Shown: positions 33,099-42,216, counted from the first letter of the stretch. The stretch is DNA of 64,000 bases from Streptomyces coeruleorubidus (GCF_028885415.1 NZ_CP118527.1:5394001-5458000), one strand, 5' to 3'. Program-made: numbers and translations. Notes: generated by a model from the sequence alone, not told the origin.

Positions 33099-33920
33099 TC
33101 AAGCGACTGTCACCCGGCGCCGGTTCGCGTACCAGACGAGGCCGGCGGTGGCCGCCGCGGCGCCTATCGCGGCGACCGCGACGAGTGCCGGACGCGGCGG
33201 TACGGAGAACCGGGGGAGGCGCTGCTTGAGCCGGACCGGACGGTGGAAGTCCAGAATCGGCCACCCGCGCGCGAGAGCCTCGCGGCGCAGCGCGCGGTCC
33301 GGGTTCACGGCATGGGGGTGACCTACGGACTCCAGCATCGGCACATCGGTCGCCGAGTCGCTGTAGGCGTAGCAGCGGCTGAGGTCGTACCCCTCGGACG
33401 CGGCCAGCTCCCGGATGGCCTCGGCCTTGGTCGGGCCGTACGCGTAGTACTCCACCTCGCCGGTGAAGCAGCCGTCGTCGCCCACGACCATGCGGGTGGC
33501 CACCACGCGGTCCGCGCCGAGCAGCTCGCCGATCGGCTCGACCACCTCCGCGCCCGACGTGGACACGATCACGACGTCGCGGCCGGCGGTGTGGTGCTCC
33601 TCGATGAGGGAGGCGGCCTCGTCGTAGATGATCGGGTCGATCAGGTCGTGCAGCGTCTCGGCCACGATCTCCTTGACCTGCTGCACGTTCCAGCCGCGGC
33701 ACAGCGCGGACAGGTACGCGCGCATGCGCTCCATCTGTTCGTGGTCGGCGCCGCCGGCCAGGAAGACGAACTGGGCATATGCAGTTCGCAAGACGGCCCT
33801 GCGGTTGATCAGGCCGCCTTGGTAGAACGACTTGCTGAACGTGAGGGTGCTCGACTTCGCAATGACCGTCTTGTCCAGGTCAAAGAAGGCCGCTGTGCGG
33901 GGCAACGAGTGGTTTTCCAC
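33099..33920 (-). CDS. HAD-IB family hydrolase (SerB/CicA-like) with C-terminal membrane segment
   Basis: 273 residues if read from the GTG at 33920, which has TATGCT ending 7 bases upstream (leaderless type); an ATG four codons earlier (33932) is the alternative. HAD motifs in order: AAFFDLDKTVI (motif I, both Asp), VIVSTSGAE (motif II), a Lys in GPTKAEAIREL (motif III) and AYSDSATDVPMLE (motif IV). A hydrophobic segment (about 245-265) near the C-terminus may anchor it. It would remove phosphate from a small molecule or lipid; the neighbouring Mycobacterium gene Rv3661 is of the same type and also stands beside ssd. Confidence 0.88.
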   Translation of the reverse strand: MENHSLPRTAAFFDLDKTVIAKSSTLTFSKSFYQGGLINRRAVLRTAYAQFVFLAGGADHEQMERMRAYLSALCRGWNVQQVKEIVAETLHDLIDPIIYDEAASLIEEHHTAGRDVVIVSTSGAEVVEPIGELLGADRVVATRMVVGDDGCFTGEVEYYAYGPTKAEAIRELAASEGYDLSRCYAYSDSATDVPMLESVGHPHAVNPDRALRREALARGWPILDFHRPVRLKQRLPRFSVPPRPALVAVAAIGAAAATAGLVWYANRRRVTVA

Positions 33921-34517
33921 GCCCCTGAGCATAGGGGCAGCCCATTCGGCGTAAGGTGGGGCGCGTGGGTTTGCCTGAGAGGGCTCTCGGGTACACCATG
34001 GAAGTCACGGATCGTTCGCGACCGTGCTAACCCGGCCCGACTCCTCCCCCCCCGAGTCGGCCGTGGGGACGACCCCCGCTCTCCCCCCCGGCGGGGGTCG
34101 TCGCATGTCCGGATGGGTTTTCTCCTTCTTCGCGCGGTCGGATCGCCGCTCTGTTGCCGCAGCGACGGCATTGTTGGCATGCTCATGATCTGTCACGGAG
34201 TGTGGTCATCGGACTGCTCTGTGGAAGTCGCACAGAGGGCCCGCGGGCGTCACCGGTATGGGTGACGGCGATATTCACAACCGTCGAGGCGTCCACAGTT
34301 ATCCACCAAGATCCACACGATTTCCGAGATCGCTGCACCGTGATTCCAGCGCACCCCGCTCGCGGCGGGTTCATGGCCCGGCTCCGATTGCCGGGGCGCG
34401 TTTGGCCGGTTTGTGTCGGCCGTTCAAAGGGAGGCCGCCTTGCCGGTTCTTCCCACGATTGGGAATCGCGGGGCCGCAGGGGCCGTGCGAGTCAAGCAGC
34501 GAAGGGGGATGGAGACC
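33921..34517. other. Gene-free region upstream of the ssd-tad operon
   Basis: About 600 bases without a credible gene. It contains a 12-base-pair hairpin (34068-34102) and an A/T-richer stretch around 34170-34340 that probably holds the ssd promoter, including a GTTATCCAC sequence near 34298 similar to one DnaA box. No riboswitch fold was recognised. Confidence 0.45.
34068..34102. terminator. GC-rich hairpin upstream of ssd
   Basis: GACGACCCCCGC and its exact complement surround an 11-base C-rich loop. It could end readthrough into the ssd-tad operon or form part of a leader. Confidence 0.5.
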
Positions 34518-35621
34518 GTGGCCGGAGCCGTCACACACGATCCGCCGCCGGCCGCCGGAGGGCGGCAGGGCGGACCGCTGATCCTCACCGAGGACACCGA
34601 ACTCCTCGACGACCTGCTGCGCCTGTGCGCGGCGGCCGGCGCCACACCCGAGGTGCACCACGGGGTGCCCGACCGCAGAGGCAGCTGGGAGTCCGCGCCG
34701 CTCGTCCTCGTGGGCGACGACGCCGCGCGGCGGGTGCGCGGGGCCGCGCGCAGAAGGGGAGTCGTCCTCGTCGGCCGGGATCAGGACGACTCCGGGGTGT
34801 GGCGGAGGGCCGTCGAGATCGGCGCCGAGCACGTCCTGATGCTGCCCGACGGCGAGCAGTGGCTCGTCGACCGCATCGCCGACGTGGCCGAGGGTGTCGG
34901 CCGGCCCGCCCTCACCGTGGGCGTCATCGGCGGCCGCGGCGGGGCCGGAGCGTCCACGCTCGCCTGCGCGCTCGCCGTCACCTCCGCGCGCGAGGGACTG
35001 CGCACACTCCTCGTGGACGCCGATCCGCTGGGTGGCGGACTCGACGTACTCCTCGGCGGTGAGACGGCCGACGGGCTGCGCTGGCCCGCGTTCGCCTCCT
35101 CGCGCGGGCGGGTCGGCGGGGGTGCTCTGGAGGAGTCGCTGCCCGAGCTGCACTCGCTGCGGGTGCTCAGCTGGGACCGCGGCGACCGGATCGCCGTCCC
35201 GCCCCAGGCGGTGCGCGCGGTGCTCGCCGCGGCCCGGCGCCGGGGCGGCACGGTCGTGGTCGACCTGCCGCGCCGCATCGACGACGGCGTCGCCGAGGTC
35301 CTCACCCAGCTCGATGTCGGCGTGCTGGTCGTGCCTGCCGAGCTGCGTGCCGTCGCGGCCGCAGGACGGGTGGCGTCCGCCGTCGGCATGGTCCTGCGAG
35401 ATCTGCGGGTGGCGGTCCGCCGGCCGTACCCGCCGGGGCTCGACGACCGGGAGGTGGCCCGGCTGCTCGGACTGCCCCTGGCCGGCGAGGTACCGGTCGA
35501 GCCGGAACTGCTGCGCCCGGACGAGGGCACGGCGCCACCGGGCGCCGCACCGCGCGGACCGCTCGCCCGGTTCTGCAAGGAGTTCTGGGAGCGGGCGCTC
35601 GTCGAGGTGGGTGCCGCGTGA
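34518..35621 (+). CDS. ssd: Septum site-determining protein Ssd, MinD-like ATPase
   Basis: 367 residues if started at the GTG at 34518, with AAGGGGG 9 bases upstream; in-frame starts exist further up (34413, 34509) without better signals. Residues 1-130 resemble a receiver-like domain (LILTEDTELLDDLLRLCAAA); then a MinD/ParA-type ATPase with the deviant P-loop GVIGGRGGAGASTLA, where the usual Lys is changed, so nucleotide binding may be altered. LLVDADPLGGGLDVLLGG is the second motif. It heads the tad genes and resembles CpaE/TadZ, which places pilus machinery; in M. tuberculosis Rv3660c was named Ssd. The GTGA overlap couples it to tadA. Confidence 0.87.
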   Translation: MAGAVTHDPPPAAGGRQGGPLILTEDTELLDDLLRLCAAAGATPEVHHGVPDRRGSWESAPLVLVGDDAARRVRGAARRRGVVLVGRDQDDSGVWRRAVEIGAEHVLMLPDGEQWLVDRIADVAEGVGRPALTVGVIGGRGGAGASTLACALAVTSAREGLRTLLVDADPLGGGLDVLLGGETADGLRWPAFASSRGRVGGGALEESLPELHSLRVLSWDRGDRIAVPPQAVRAVLAAARRRGGTVVVDLPRRIDDGVAEVLTQLDVGVLVVPAELRAVAAAGRVASAVGMVLRDLRVAVRRPYPPGLDDREVARLLGLPLAGEVPVEPELLRPDEGTAPPGAAPRGPLARFCKEFWERALVEVGAA

Positions 35622-36844
35622 GCACCCTGGCCGGACTCGAGGGCGCGGAACTGCTCGACGGAGTGCGGCGGTGGCTGGCCGAGAGCGGGGCCGAGCCGAC
35701 CCCCGCGCGCGTGGCGCAGGCCTTGCGGGAGCAGGGCCGGGTGCTCGGGGACGCCGAAGTCCTCGGGGCCGCCGCGCAGTTGCGGTCCGAGCTGGTCGGC
35801 AGCGGGCCGCTGGAGCCGCTGCTCGCCGACCCGTCGGTGACCGACGTGCTGGTGTCGGCTCCGGACCGGGTCTGGGTGGACCGGGGCGGCGGACTGGAGC
35901 TCACCTCGGTGCGCTTCGCGGACGCGGCCGCGGTGCGACGGCTCGCCCAGCGCCTCGCCGCCGTGGCCGGGCGCCGGCTGGACGACGCCCGGCCCTGGGC
36001 CGACGCCCGGCTGCCCGACGGGACCCGGCTGCACGCGGTGCTGCCGCCGGTCGCGGTGGGCTGCGCCTGCCTGTCGCTGCGCGTCGTACGGCCGCGTGCC
36101 TTCACGCTCGGCGAACTGGTCGCGGCGGGCACGGTGCCGCCGGGCGGGGACCGCGTGCTGCGCGCCCTGCTCGACGCACGGCTGTCCTTCCTCGTCAGCG
36201 GCGGCACGGGCAGCGGCAAGACGACGCTGCTGAGCGCCCTTCTGGGACTGGTGGGGCCGGACGAGCGGATCGTCCTCGCCGAGGACTCGGCGGAACTGCG
36301 GCCGGACCATCCGCACGTCGTGCGGCTGGAGACCAGACCCGCCAACCAGGAGGGCGCGGGCCTCGTCACCCTGGAGGACCTGGTCCGCCAGGCGCTGCGG
36401 ATGCGGCCCGACCGGCTGGTCGTGGGCGAGGTGCGCGGGCCCGAAGTGGTGCATCTGCTGGCCGCGTTGAACACCGGCCACGAGGGCGGCTGCGGAACCG
36501 TGCACGCCAATGCCGCCGCCGACGTGCCGGCCCGGCTGGAGGCGCTCGGTACGGCCGCCGGGCTCGACCGGGCCGCGCTGCACAGCCAGGTGGCGGCCGC
36601 CCTCTCCGTGGTGCTGCACCTCGTACGCGACCGGACCGGGCGGCGGCGGATCGCGGAGGTCCATGTGCTGGAGCGGGACCCCTCGGGGCTGGTGCGGACA
36701 GTACCGGCGCTGCGGTGGGGAGCGGAGGCCTTCGTGCGGGAGCGGGGGTGGGAGCGGCTGCGAGGGCTGCTTCGGGGTGAGGGAAGCGAGGGCGGGCCGG
36801 GTGCGGCCGCGGTGGAGGGGGCGAGTCATGACGGGGGCGGCTGA
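35618..36844 (+). CDS. tadA: TadA/CpaF-type secretion ATPase
   Basis: 408 residues. Walker A SGGTGSGKTTLLSALL (about residue 195), Asp box IVLAEDSAELRPDHPHVV, Walker B-like LRMRPDRLVVGEVRGPE and the His box TGHEGGCGTVHANAA are those of the type II/IV secretion (CpaF/VirB11) ATPases. The N-terminal helical domain (about 1-100) is also present. It would power assembly of a Tad-type pilus at the inner face of the membrane. The start GTG overlaps the ssd stop, and the end overlaps tadB by 17 bases. Confidence 0.93.
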   Translation: MSTLAGLEGAELLDGVRRWLAESGAEPTPARVAQALREQGRVLGDAEVLGAAAQLRSELVGSGPLEPLLADPSVTDVLVSAPDRVWVDRGGGLELTSVRFADAAAVRRLAQRLAAVAGRRLDDARPWADARLPDGTRLHAVLPPVAVGCACLSLRVVRPRAFTLGELVAAGTVPPGGDRVLRALLDARLSFLVSGGTGSGKTTLLSALLGLVGPDERIVLAEDSAELRPDHPHVVRLETRPANQEGAGLVTLEDLVRQALRMRPDRLVVGEVRGPEVVHLLAALNTGHEGGCGTVHANAAADVPARLEALGTAAGLDRAALHSQVAAALSVVLHLVRDRTGRRRIAEVHVLERDPSGLVRTVPALRWGAEAFVRERGWERLRGLLRGEGSEGGPGAAAVEGASHDGGG

Positions 36845-37700
36845 GATGTCCATGGGCGTGGCCGTGGCGTTCATGGGGGCGGCGGTCTGGCTGCTGGGTG
36901 AGCGTCATACGACGGCACGGCGGGCGCGGTTGCTGCTCGCGGGCGGCGGAACCGTCGGGAGCGGTCCGCCGGGGTGGCGGCGGATGGCCGGTGGGCTGCC
37001 GCGGGTCCGCGGGCGGCTGCGGGCCGAGTGGTGGGCGCCGGTGGCCGGGCTGGTGCTGGCGGTGCTCGGGGCGTCGGTGCTGCCGGTCGTCCTGGGAGCG
37101 GCCGGCGTGCCGCTGCTGCGACGCGTCCGGCTGGCCGGCCAGGTGCGGCGGGACCGGGAGCGGCGGGCCGACGCGGTGATCGCGTTGTGCGGGGCGCTCG
37201 CCGGGGAGGTGCGGGCCGGACGCCAGCCGGGAGAGGCGCTGCTGCGGGCCGCGCGGGACTGCGGCGGACTCGCGGACGCACAGGCGACGGTGCTGGCGGC
37301 GGCACGGTTCGGCGGCGACGTGCCGGTCGCGCTCGCGACCGCCGCCAGACAGCCGGGCGCCGAGGGGCTGCGGGGACTCGCGGCGTGCTGGCGGGTGGCC
37401 GTGGACCAGGGCGCGGGGCTCGCGGCCGGACTCGACCGGCTCGCCGCCGCACTGCGCGCCGAACGGGACCAACGGTCAGATCTGCGTGCCCAGTTGGCGG
37501 GCGCCCGGGCCACGGCGGTGCTGCTCGCCGGGCTGCCGGCCCTGGGGCTCCTCATCGGCACCGCCCTCGGCGCCGACCCCCTCCACGTCCTGCTGCACAC
37601 CACGGCGGGCCTGGGCTGTCTGGTGGCGGGCGGTGTGCTGGAGGGCCTGGGGCTGTGGTGGGTGCTGCGGATCGTGCGGGGCGCGGAGGCGGCGGCATGA
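36828..37700 (+). CDS. TadB-like type II secretion F-family membrane protein
   Basis: 290 residues from the ATG at 36828, with GGAGG 8 bases upstream inside tadA. One membrane segment at the N-terminus and a pair around residues 60-90, then the cytoplasmic T2SSF domain (ADAVIALCGALAGEVRAGRQ, ACWRVAVDQGAGLAAGLDRL) and two more membrane segments at the end. TadB and TadC form the inner-membrane platform on which the ATPase acts. It overlaps both neighbours. Confidence 0.85.
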   Translation: MTGAAEMSMGVAVAFMGAAVWLLGERHTTARRARLLLAGGGTVGSGPPGWRRMAGGLPRVRGRLRAEWWAPVAGLVLAVLGASVLPVVLGAAGVPLLRRVRLAGQVRRDRERRADAVIALCGALAGEVRAGRQPGEALLRAARDCGGLADAQATVLAAARFGGDVPVALATAARQPGAEGLRGLAACWRVAVDQGAGLAAGLDRLAAALRAERDQRSDLRAQLAGARATAVLLAGLPALGLLIGTALGADPLHVLLHTTAGLGCLVAGGVLEGLGLWWVLRIVRGAEAAA

Positions 37701-38485
37701 GCGGGGAAGTTGTCCACAGGCTGGGGGTGACGGTGGGGATGGTGCTGGCCCTCTGGTGGTCGGTGCGCCGGCTGAAGGAGGCGCGGCACCGCCGGATGAT
37801 ACGACGCCGACTGGCCGAGTTGTCGCCCCGTGAAGCGACCGCTGTGGCGCCGCGCCGCGCCCCGAGCCGGGCCGCGCGGAGATGGCTGGCCCCCGTGGGC
37901 GTGGCGTGCGCCGGGTGGGCGCTGATCGGCGGCCCGGTCGGTGTCGCCGTCGGACTGGCCGGCGCGGTCGGGACCTGGCGGTGGCGGCTGCGGCAGGAGG
38001 CGGCCGGTACGGACCCTCGGGCATCCGACCTCGCCGAGGCGGCGCGGCAACTGCCTCTGGCCGCCGACCTGCTGGCGGCCTGCATCGCAGCGGGTGCCGG
38101 CCCGGTGATCGCCGCGCAGGCGGTGGGAGAGGCCCTGGGCGGCCCGGTGGGCGACGCCCTCGCCCAGGGTGCGGCGGAGGTACGGCTGGGCGGTGAACCG
38201 GGCGCCGCCTGGCGGAGGTTGGCCGCCCTACCGGGCGCCGGAGGCCTGGCCCGGCTGCTCGAGCGGGCCGATGTGTCCGGCCTGCCCGCCGCCACGCCGG
38301 TCGCACGGCTCGCCGCCGAGGCCCGCGCCGACTGGGGCCGCGCCGCGACGGCCAGGGCACGCCGAGCGGGCGTCATGGTCAGCGCGCCGGTCGGGCTGTG
38401 CTTCCTGCCCGCGTTCATCGCGGTCGGCGTGCTGCCCGTGGTGATCGGGCTCGCGGGCGGGGTGCTCGGAGGGGGTGGTGGCTGA
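37697..38485 (+). CDS. TadC-like type II secretion F-family membrane protein
   Basis: 262 residues, ATGA overlap with tadB. Hydrophobic segments near 10-22, about 65-95 and 225-255 frame a T2SSF domain (LAEAARQLPLAADLLAACIA, GAAWRRLAALPGAGGLARLL). It is the second platform protein of the pilus machine. Its C-terminus is a Gly-rich tail. Confidence 0.85.
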   Translation: MSGEVVHRLGVTVGMVLALWWSVRRLKEARHRRMIRRRLAELSPREATAVAPRRAPSRAARRWLAPVGVACAGWALIGGPVGVAVGLAGAVGTWRWRLRQEAAGTDPRASDLAEAARQLPLAADLLAACIAAGAGPVIAAQAVGEALGGPVGDALAQGAAEVRLGGEPGAAWRRLAALPGAGGLARLLERADVSGLPAATPVARLAAEARADWGRAATARARRAGVMVSAPVGLCFLPAFIAVGVLPVVIGLAGGVLGGGGG

Positions 38486-38559
38486 GGCGGAAACCCGGAT
38501 CGGCGGAACAAGTCAGCGATGACCAACAGAAGTTCGGACTCTTTCCCACGGGGGTTGAG

Positions 38560-38769
38560 ATGTATCAGGCGGTACGGGCACGGCTGCGTGCCCTGGTGTG
38601 CGGAGTGCGTGCGGCGCGGAGGGACGCGGGGATGGTCACCTCCGAGTACGCGATGGGAATCGTCGCGGCGGTGGCGTTCGCGGTGGTGCTCTACAAGGTC
38701 ATCACGAGCGGCGCGGTCAGCGCGGAGCTCCAGAACATCGTGAAGGAAGCCCTCAATGCGCGGATGTGA
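38560..38769 (+). CDS. DUF4244 small membrane protein, Flp pilin-like
   Basis: 69 residues from the ATG at 38560 (GGGGGTTGAG upstream). A basic N-terminus (VRAARRDAG) is followed by MVTSEYAMGIVAAVAFAVVL, one hydrophobic segment with a Glu-Tyr pair at its start. That layout, a short basic leader then a hydrophobic helix with E five residues after the Gly, resembles class IVb (Flp) prepilins, with cleavage expected after the Gly. DUF4244 has no assigned function. As the only pilin-sized gene in the operon it is the best candidate for the major pilin. Confidence 0.8.
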   Translation: MYQAVRARLRALVCGVRAARRDAGMVTSEYAMGIVAAVAFAVVLYKVITSGAVSAELQNIVKEALNARM

Positions 38770-39121
38770 GCGGGGCGCGGACCGGGGGTTCGTCACGGCG
38801 GAGTCGGCCGTGGTGCTGCCCGTGCTGGTGATGTTCGCGATGGCGCTGGTGTGGGGGCTGCTGGTCGTGGCCGCCCAGATCCAGTGCGTGGACGCGGCAC
38901 GGACGGGCGCCCGCGCGGCGGCCCGCCAGGACCCGCCCGACGCGGTCGTGCGACTGACCCGCGAGGCGGCACCGCCCGGCGCGAAGGTGACCGTCGACCG
39001 GGGCGCGGAACACGTCCGGGTGGTCGTCGTGGCCGAGCCGCCGGTGCTGCGCGGTCTGTCCTTCGCGGTACGGGAGGAGGCCGTGGCGTCGGTGGAGGAG
39101 ACGGTGGGGGTGGGCACGTGA
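38756..39121 (+). CDS. TadE-family pseudopilin
   Basis: 121 residues, overlapping the DUF4244 gene by 14 bases. A short leader ends in DRGFVTAESAVVLPVLVMFA, the TadE signature of a Gly/Phe processing region, Glu and hydrophobic helix. The remainder is a small extracellular domain. TadE proteins are minor pilins of Tad systems. It is coupled by GTGA to the next gene. Confidence 0.83.
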   Translation: MRGCERGADRGFVTAESAVVLPVLVMFAMALVWGLLVVAAQIQCVDAARTGARAAARQDPPDAVVRLTREAAPPGAKVTVDRGAEHVRVVVVAEPPVLRGLSFAVREEAVASVEETVGVGT

Positions 39122-39558
39122 GACGGGTGGAGGAGGTGCGAGGCCGGGGCCCGAGGCACCGGGACAGGGAGCGCCGGCGGAGGAGAGGTGCCGCCTCGGA
39201 CCAGGGGTCCGCCACCGTCTGGAGTGTCGGGGCGATCGCCGTCCTGTTCGTGGTGTTCGGCGTCGTCCTCGCGTTGGGTCAGGCCGTCGTGATCCGGCAC
39301 CGGGCAGCGGGCGGTGCCGATCTCGCGGCGCTCGCGGCGGCGGACCACTGGGCCGAGGGCGGCTCGGCGGCCTGCGCCAGGGCCGGCCGGGTGGCCCGGG
39401 CGCAGGGCGTCCGGCTCGTGCGGTGCGAGGTCGTCGGGGAGATCTCGGACGTGACGGCGGCGTCGGGCCGGGGGCCGTTCACGGCGGAGGTCAGGGCGCG
39501 GGCGGGGCCTCCGGTGGCTCCCTTGGGTCTCCGGTCGGCGGGGGCAGGGCCCGGGTAG
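39118..39558 (+). CDS. TadE-like / helicase-secretion neighbourhood minor pilin (Rv3654c family)
   Basis: 146 residues. An Arg-rich leader (about 30 residues) leads to DQGSATVWSVGAIAVLFVVF, one membrane helix, and an exported part starting AAGGADLAALAAADHW, which is the signature of the Rv3654c/TadG-like group. Two or three cysteines (SAACARAG, LVRCEV) may form a disulfide outside. It is the last gene of the ssd-tad operon and converges on the helicase gene. Confidence 0.82.
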   Translation: MRRVEEVRGRGPRHRDRERRRRRGAASDQGSATVWSVGAIAVLFVVFGVVLALGQAVVIRHRAAGGADLAALAAADHWAEGGSAACARAGRVARAQGVRLVRCEVVGEISDVTAASGRGPFTAEVRARAGPPVAPLGLRSAGAGPG

Positions 39559-39603
39559 GGGCTGGGGCGTTCATCCCGGACCTCCCGGTGGCTTCCCTGG
39601 TCT

Positions 39604-39747
39604 CCCGCCGGTGGGGATCGTCAGGGAGTGGGCGGGTGCTCGGGCGTCCCTCCTTGGCCTCCCGGCGGCCTCCCTTGGGCCTCCCGGCGGCGGGGATCGT
39701 CAGGGCGCGAGTGGGTGCTCGGACGCCTCTCCTGGGCCTCCCGGCGG
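39604..39747. repeat. 79-bp-period duplication of the 3' end of the helicase gene
   Basis: A stretch of about 65 bases occurs twice, 79 bases apart (39604-39668 and 39683-39747), for example GGGGATCGTCAGGG at 39613 and 39692. The second copy contains the helicase stop (TCA, 39700-39702); the first encodes on the minus strand a near copy of the same C-terminal codons (about GGxxxxPEHPxxP) and the same stop position. Confidence 0.7.
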
Positions 39748-42216
39748 CTGCTCCTCGGTCTCCTTCTCCTCGGGAGCCCCCTCCAGCAGCACCGTGAGCA
39801 GTCGCACCGCCCCCCTCTTGTGCAGCGGGTCGTTGCCGTTGCCGCACTTGGGGGACTGGATGCAGGACGGGCAGCCGGCGTCGCACTCGCAGGAGGCGAT
39901 GGCCTGGCGGGTGGCGGTCAGCCAGGTGCGGGCGGTGTGGAAGGCGCGCTCCGCGAAACCCGCGCCGCCGGGATGGCCGTCGTAGACGAAGACCGTGGGC
40001 AGGAGCGTGTCGGGATGGAGCGGGATCGACACGCCGCCGATGTCCCAGCGGTCGCAGGTCGCGAAGAGGGGCAGCAGGCCGATCGACGCGTGTTCGGCGG
40101 CGTGCAGGGAGCCGCCGAGGATCTCCGGGTTGATCCGGGCGCGGTCGAGCTGGTCCTCGATGACGGTCCACCACACGGCCCGGGTGCGCAGCGTACGAGG
40201 AGGGAGGTCGAGTTTCGTCTCGCCCAGCACCTCACCGGTCATGAGCCGTCTGCGGAGGAAGGAGACGACCTGGTTGGTGACCTCGACGGAGCCGTAGCAC
40301 AGGCGGCCGTCGCCCCAGGGGATCTCGACGTCCGTCTCCAGCACGGAGATCGACGTCGTGTCGCGGGCGACCGTGGAGTAGGACGGGGCGGCCTCCTCGA
40401 CGAGGGCGACGGAGTCCTCCAGGTCCAGCGACCGCACCAGGTACGTGCGGCCCTGGTGGAGGTGGACCGCCCCCTCGTGGACGGTCGAGTGCGCGGCGCC
40501 CGCGTCGACCGTGCCGAGCAGCCGGCCCGTGCCGGTCTCGACGACCTGGATCGGGCGCCCGCCCTCACCGCGGATGTCGGTCAGGTCGGCGGCCCGTTCG
40601 CGGCGGGTCCAGTGCCAGGCCTTGGTGCGGCGGCGCAGCAACTTGGCGGCCTCGAGCTGGGGGAGGAGGTCCTCGCAGGCCGGGCCGAACAGGTCGAGGT
40701 CCTCCTCCGTCAGAGGCAGTTCCTCGGCGGCCGCACACAGGTGCGGGGCCAGCACGTAGGGGTTGTCCGGGTCGAGGACCGTCGACTCGACGGGCTGGTC
40801 GAACAGGGCCTCCGGGTGGTGGACGAGGAAGGTGTCCAGCGGGTCGTCACGCGCGACCAGGACGGCCAGCGCCCCCTGCCCGGACCGTCCGGCCCGGCCC
40901 GCCTGCTGCCACAGGGAGGCGCGTGTGCCCGGGTAGCCGGCGATGACGACCGCGTCCAGGCCGGAGATGTCGATGCCGAGTTCGAGGGCGTTCGTCGCGG
41001 CGAGGCCCAGCAGTTCACCCGAATGGAGGGCGCGTTCGAGTGCGCGGCGCTCCTCGGGGAGATAGCCGCCCCGGTACGCCGCGACACGCCGGGCCAGCGA
41101 CCGGTCGACCTCGGCCAGTCGTTCCTGGGAGATGACGGAGATCAGTTCGGCGCCGCGCCGGGACCGTACGAAGGCGACCGAGCGCACGCCCTGCACGGTG
41201 AGGTCGGTGAGCAGGTCGGCGGCCTCGGCGGTGGCCGTGCGGCGGACGGGGGCGCCCTTCTCGCCGTGCAGTTCGGTCAGCGGCGGTTCCCAGAGGGCGA
41301 ACACCAGTTCACCGCGTGGGGAGGCGTCGTCGGCGACCTCGAGCACCGGCAGGCCGGTGAGGCGGCCGGCGGCCACCGCGGGCTCGGCGGCGGTCGCGGA
41401 GGCCAGCAGGAACACGGGTGAGGCGCCGTAGCGGGCGCACAGGCGGCGCAGGCGGCGCAGCACCTGGGCGACGTGCGAGCCGAAGACGCCGCGGTAGGTG
41501 TGGCACTCGTCGACGACGACGTACTTCAGCGACTTCAGGAAGGAGGACCAGCGGGGGTGGGACGGCAGGATGCCGCGGTGCAGCATGTCCGGGTTGGTCA
41601 GGACGTAGTTGGCGTACTGGCGGATCCACTCGCGCTCCTCGAACGGAGTGTCGCCGTCGTACACGGCCGTGCGTACCGAATGGCCCAACGGATGTGAAAG
41701 TTCCTTCACGGAGCGGCACTGATCCGCCGCAAGGGCCTTGGTGGGGGCCAGGTAGAGGGCCGTCGCGCCGCGGCCGTTCGGGGCCTCGGCGCCGTCCAGG
41801 AGGGTGGACAGGACCGGCACGAGGTAGGCCAGGGACTTGCCGGAGGCGGTGCCGGTGGCGACGACGACCGATTCGCCGTCCAGCGCGTGCTCCGCCGCGC
41901 GCGCCTGGTGGGCCCAGGGATGCTCGATGCCCGCGGCCTGCACGGCCGCCACGACCTCCGCGCGGATCCGGTCCGGCCAGACGGCATGCCGACCCTCGCG
42001 CGGGGGCAAGTGCTCCGTATGAGTAATGCGCGAAGCCCTGCTCGGACCGGACGCGAGCCGGTCCAGGACCGCGCCCGGCGCGGGTCGGGAGGCGGGGTCC
42101 GTCGGGGTTCGATCGGATCGGTGATTCTTGGCCATCGGCACCGAGTGTGTCACTGGCGTGATGGACAATGGAGCCAAGGCGTCGTGCACGCCTGCCCGTA
42201 AGTGATTGAATGCCAT
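39700..42216 (-). CDS. DEAD/DEAH-box helicase of the MrfA/Hrq1 type (DUF1998)
   Basis: 838 residues from the ATG at 42216; another ATG 27 codons downstream (42135) is possible since neither has a clear ribosome binding site. Helicase motifs: Q-like WAHQARAAEHAL, ATGTASGKSLAYLVP (motif I), VVVDECHTYRG (DECH, motif II), SATAAEP (III), and QQAGRAGRSGQGA (VI). The C-terminal zinc-type region CECDAGCPSCIQSPKCGN belongs to DUF1998. B. subtilis MrfA, with this architecture, repairs mitomycin adducts, and Rv3649 is the mycobacterial counterpart. A DNA crosslink or adduct repair role is inferred. Divergent from bldG with only 79 bases between. Confidence 0.9.
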   Translation of the reverse strand: MAFNHLRAGVHDALAPLSITPVTHSVPMAKNHRSDRTPTDPASRPAPGAVLDRLASGPSRASRITHTEHLPPREGRHAVWPDRIRAEVVAAVQAAGIEHPWAHQARAAEHALDGESVVVATGTASGKSLAYLVPVLSTLLDGAEAPNGRGATALYLAPTKALAADQCRSVKELSHPLGHSVRTAVYDGDTPFEEREWIRQYANYVLTNPDMLHRGILPSHPRWSSFLKSLKYVVVDECHTYRGVFGSHVAQVLRRLRRLCARYGASPVFLLASATAAEPAVAAGRLTGLPVLEVADDASPRGELVFALWEPPLTELHGEKGAPVRRTATAEAADLLTDLTVQGVRSVAFVRSRRGAELISVISQERLAEVDRSLARRVAAYRGGYLPEERRALERALHSGELLGLAATNALELGIDISGLDAVVIAGYPGTRASLWQQAGRAGRSGQGALAVLVARDDPLDTFLVHHPEALFDQPVESTVLDPDNPYVLAPHLCAAAEELPLTEEDLDLFGPACEDLLPQLEAAKLLRRRTKAWHWTRRERAADLTDIRGEGGRPIQVVETGTGRLLGTVDAGAAHSTVHEGAVHLHQGRTYLVRSLDLEDSVALVEEAAPSYSTVARDTTSISVLETDVEIPWGDGRLCYGSVEVTNQVVSFLRRRLMTGEVLGETKLDLPPRTLRTRAVWWTVIEDQLDRARINPEILGGSLHAAEHASIGLLPLFATCDRWDIGGVSIPLHPDTLLPTVFVYDGHPGGAGFAERAFHTARTWLTATRQAIASCECDAGCPSCIQSPKCGNGNDPLHKRGAVRLLTVLLEGAPEEKETEEQPPGGPGEASEHPLAP

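Noticed and set aside
33999-34031. Ten-codon upstream reading frame (MEVTDRSRPC) before the ssd leader
   Set aside because: No ribosome binding site and too short to judge; nothing suggests an attenuator.
37709-37730. Perfect Streptomyces DnaA box (TTGTCCACA) inside tadC, and similar sites near 14074 and 34298
   Set aside because: Three isolated boxes more than 20 kb apart do not make an origin; single boxes are expected by chance and none clusters.
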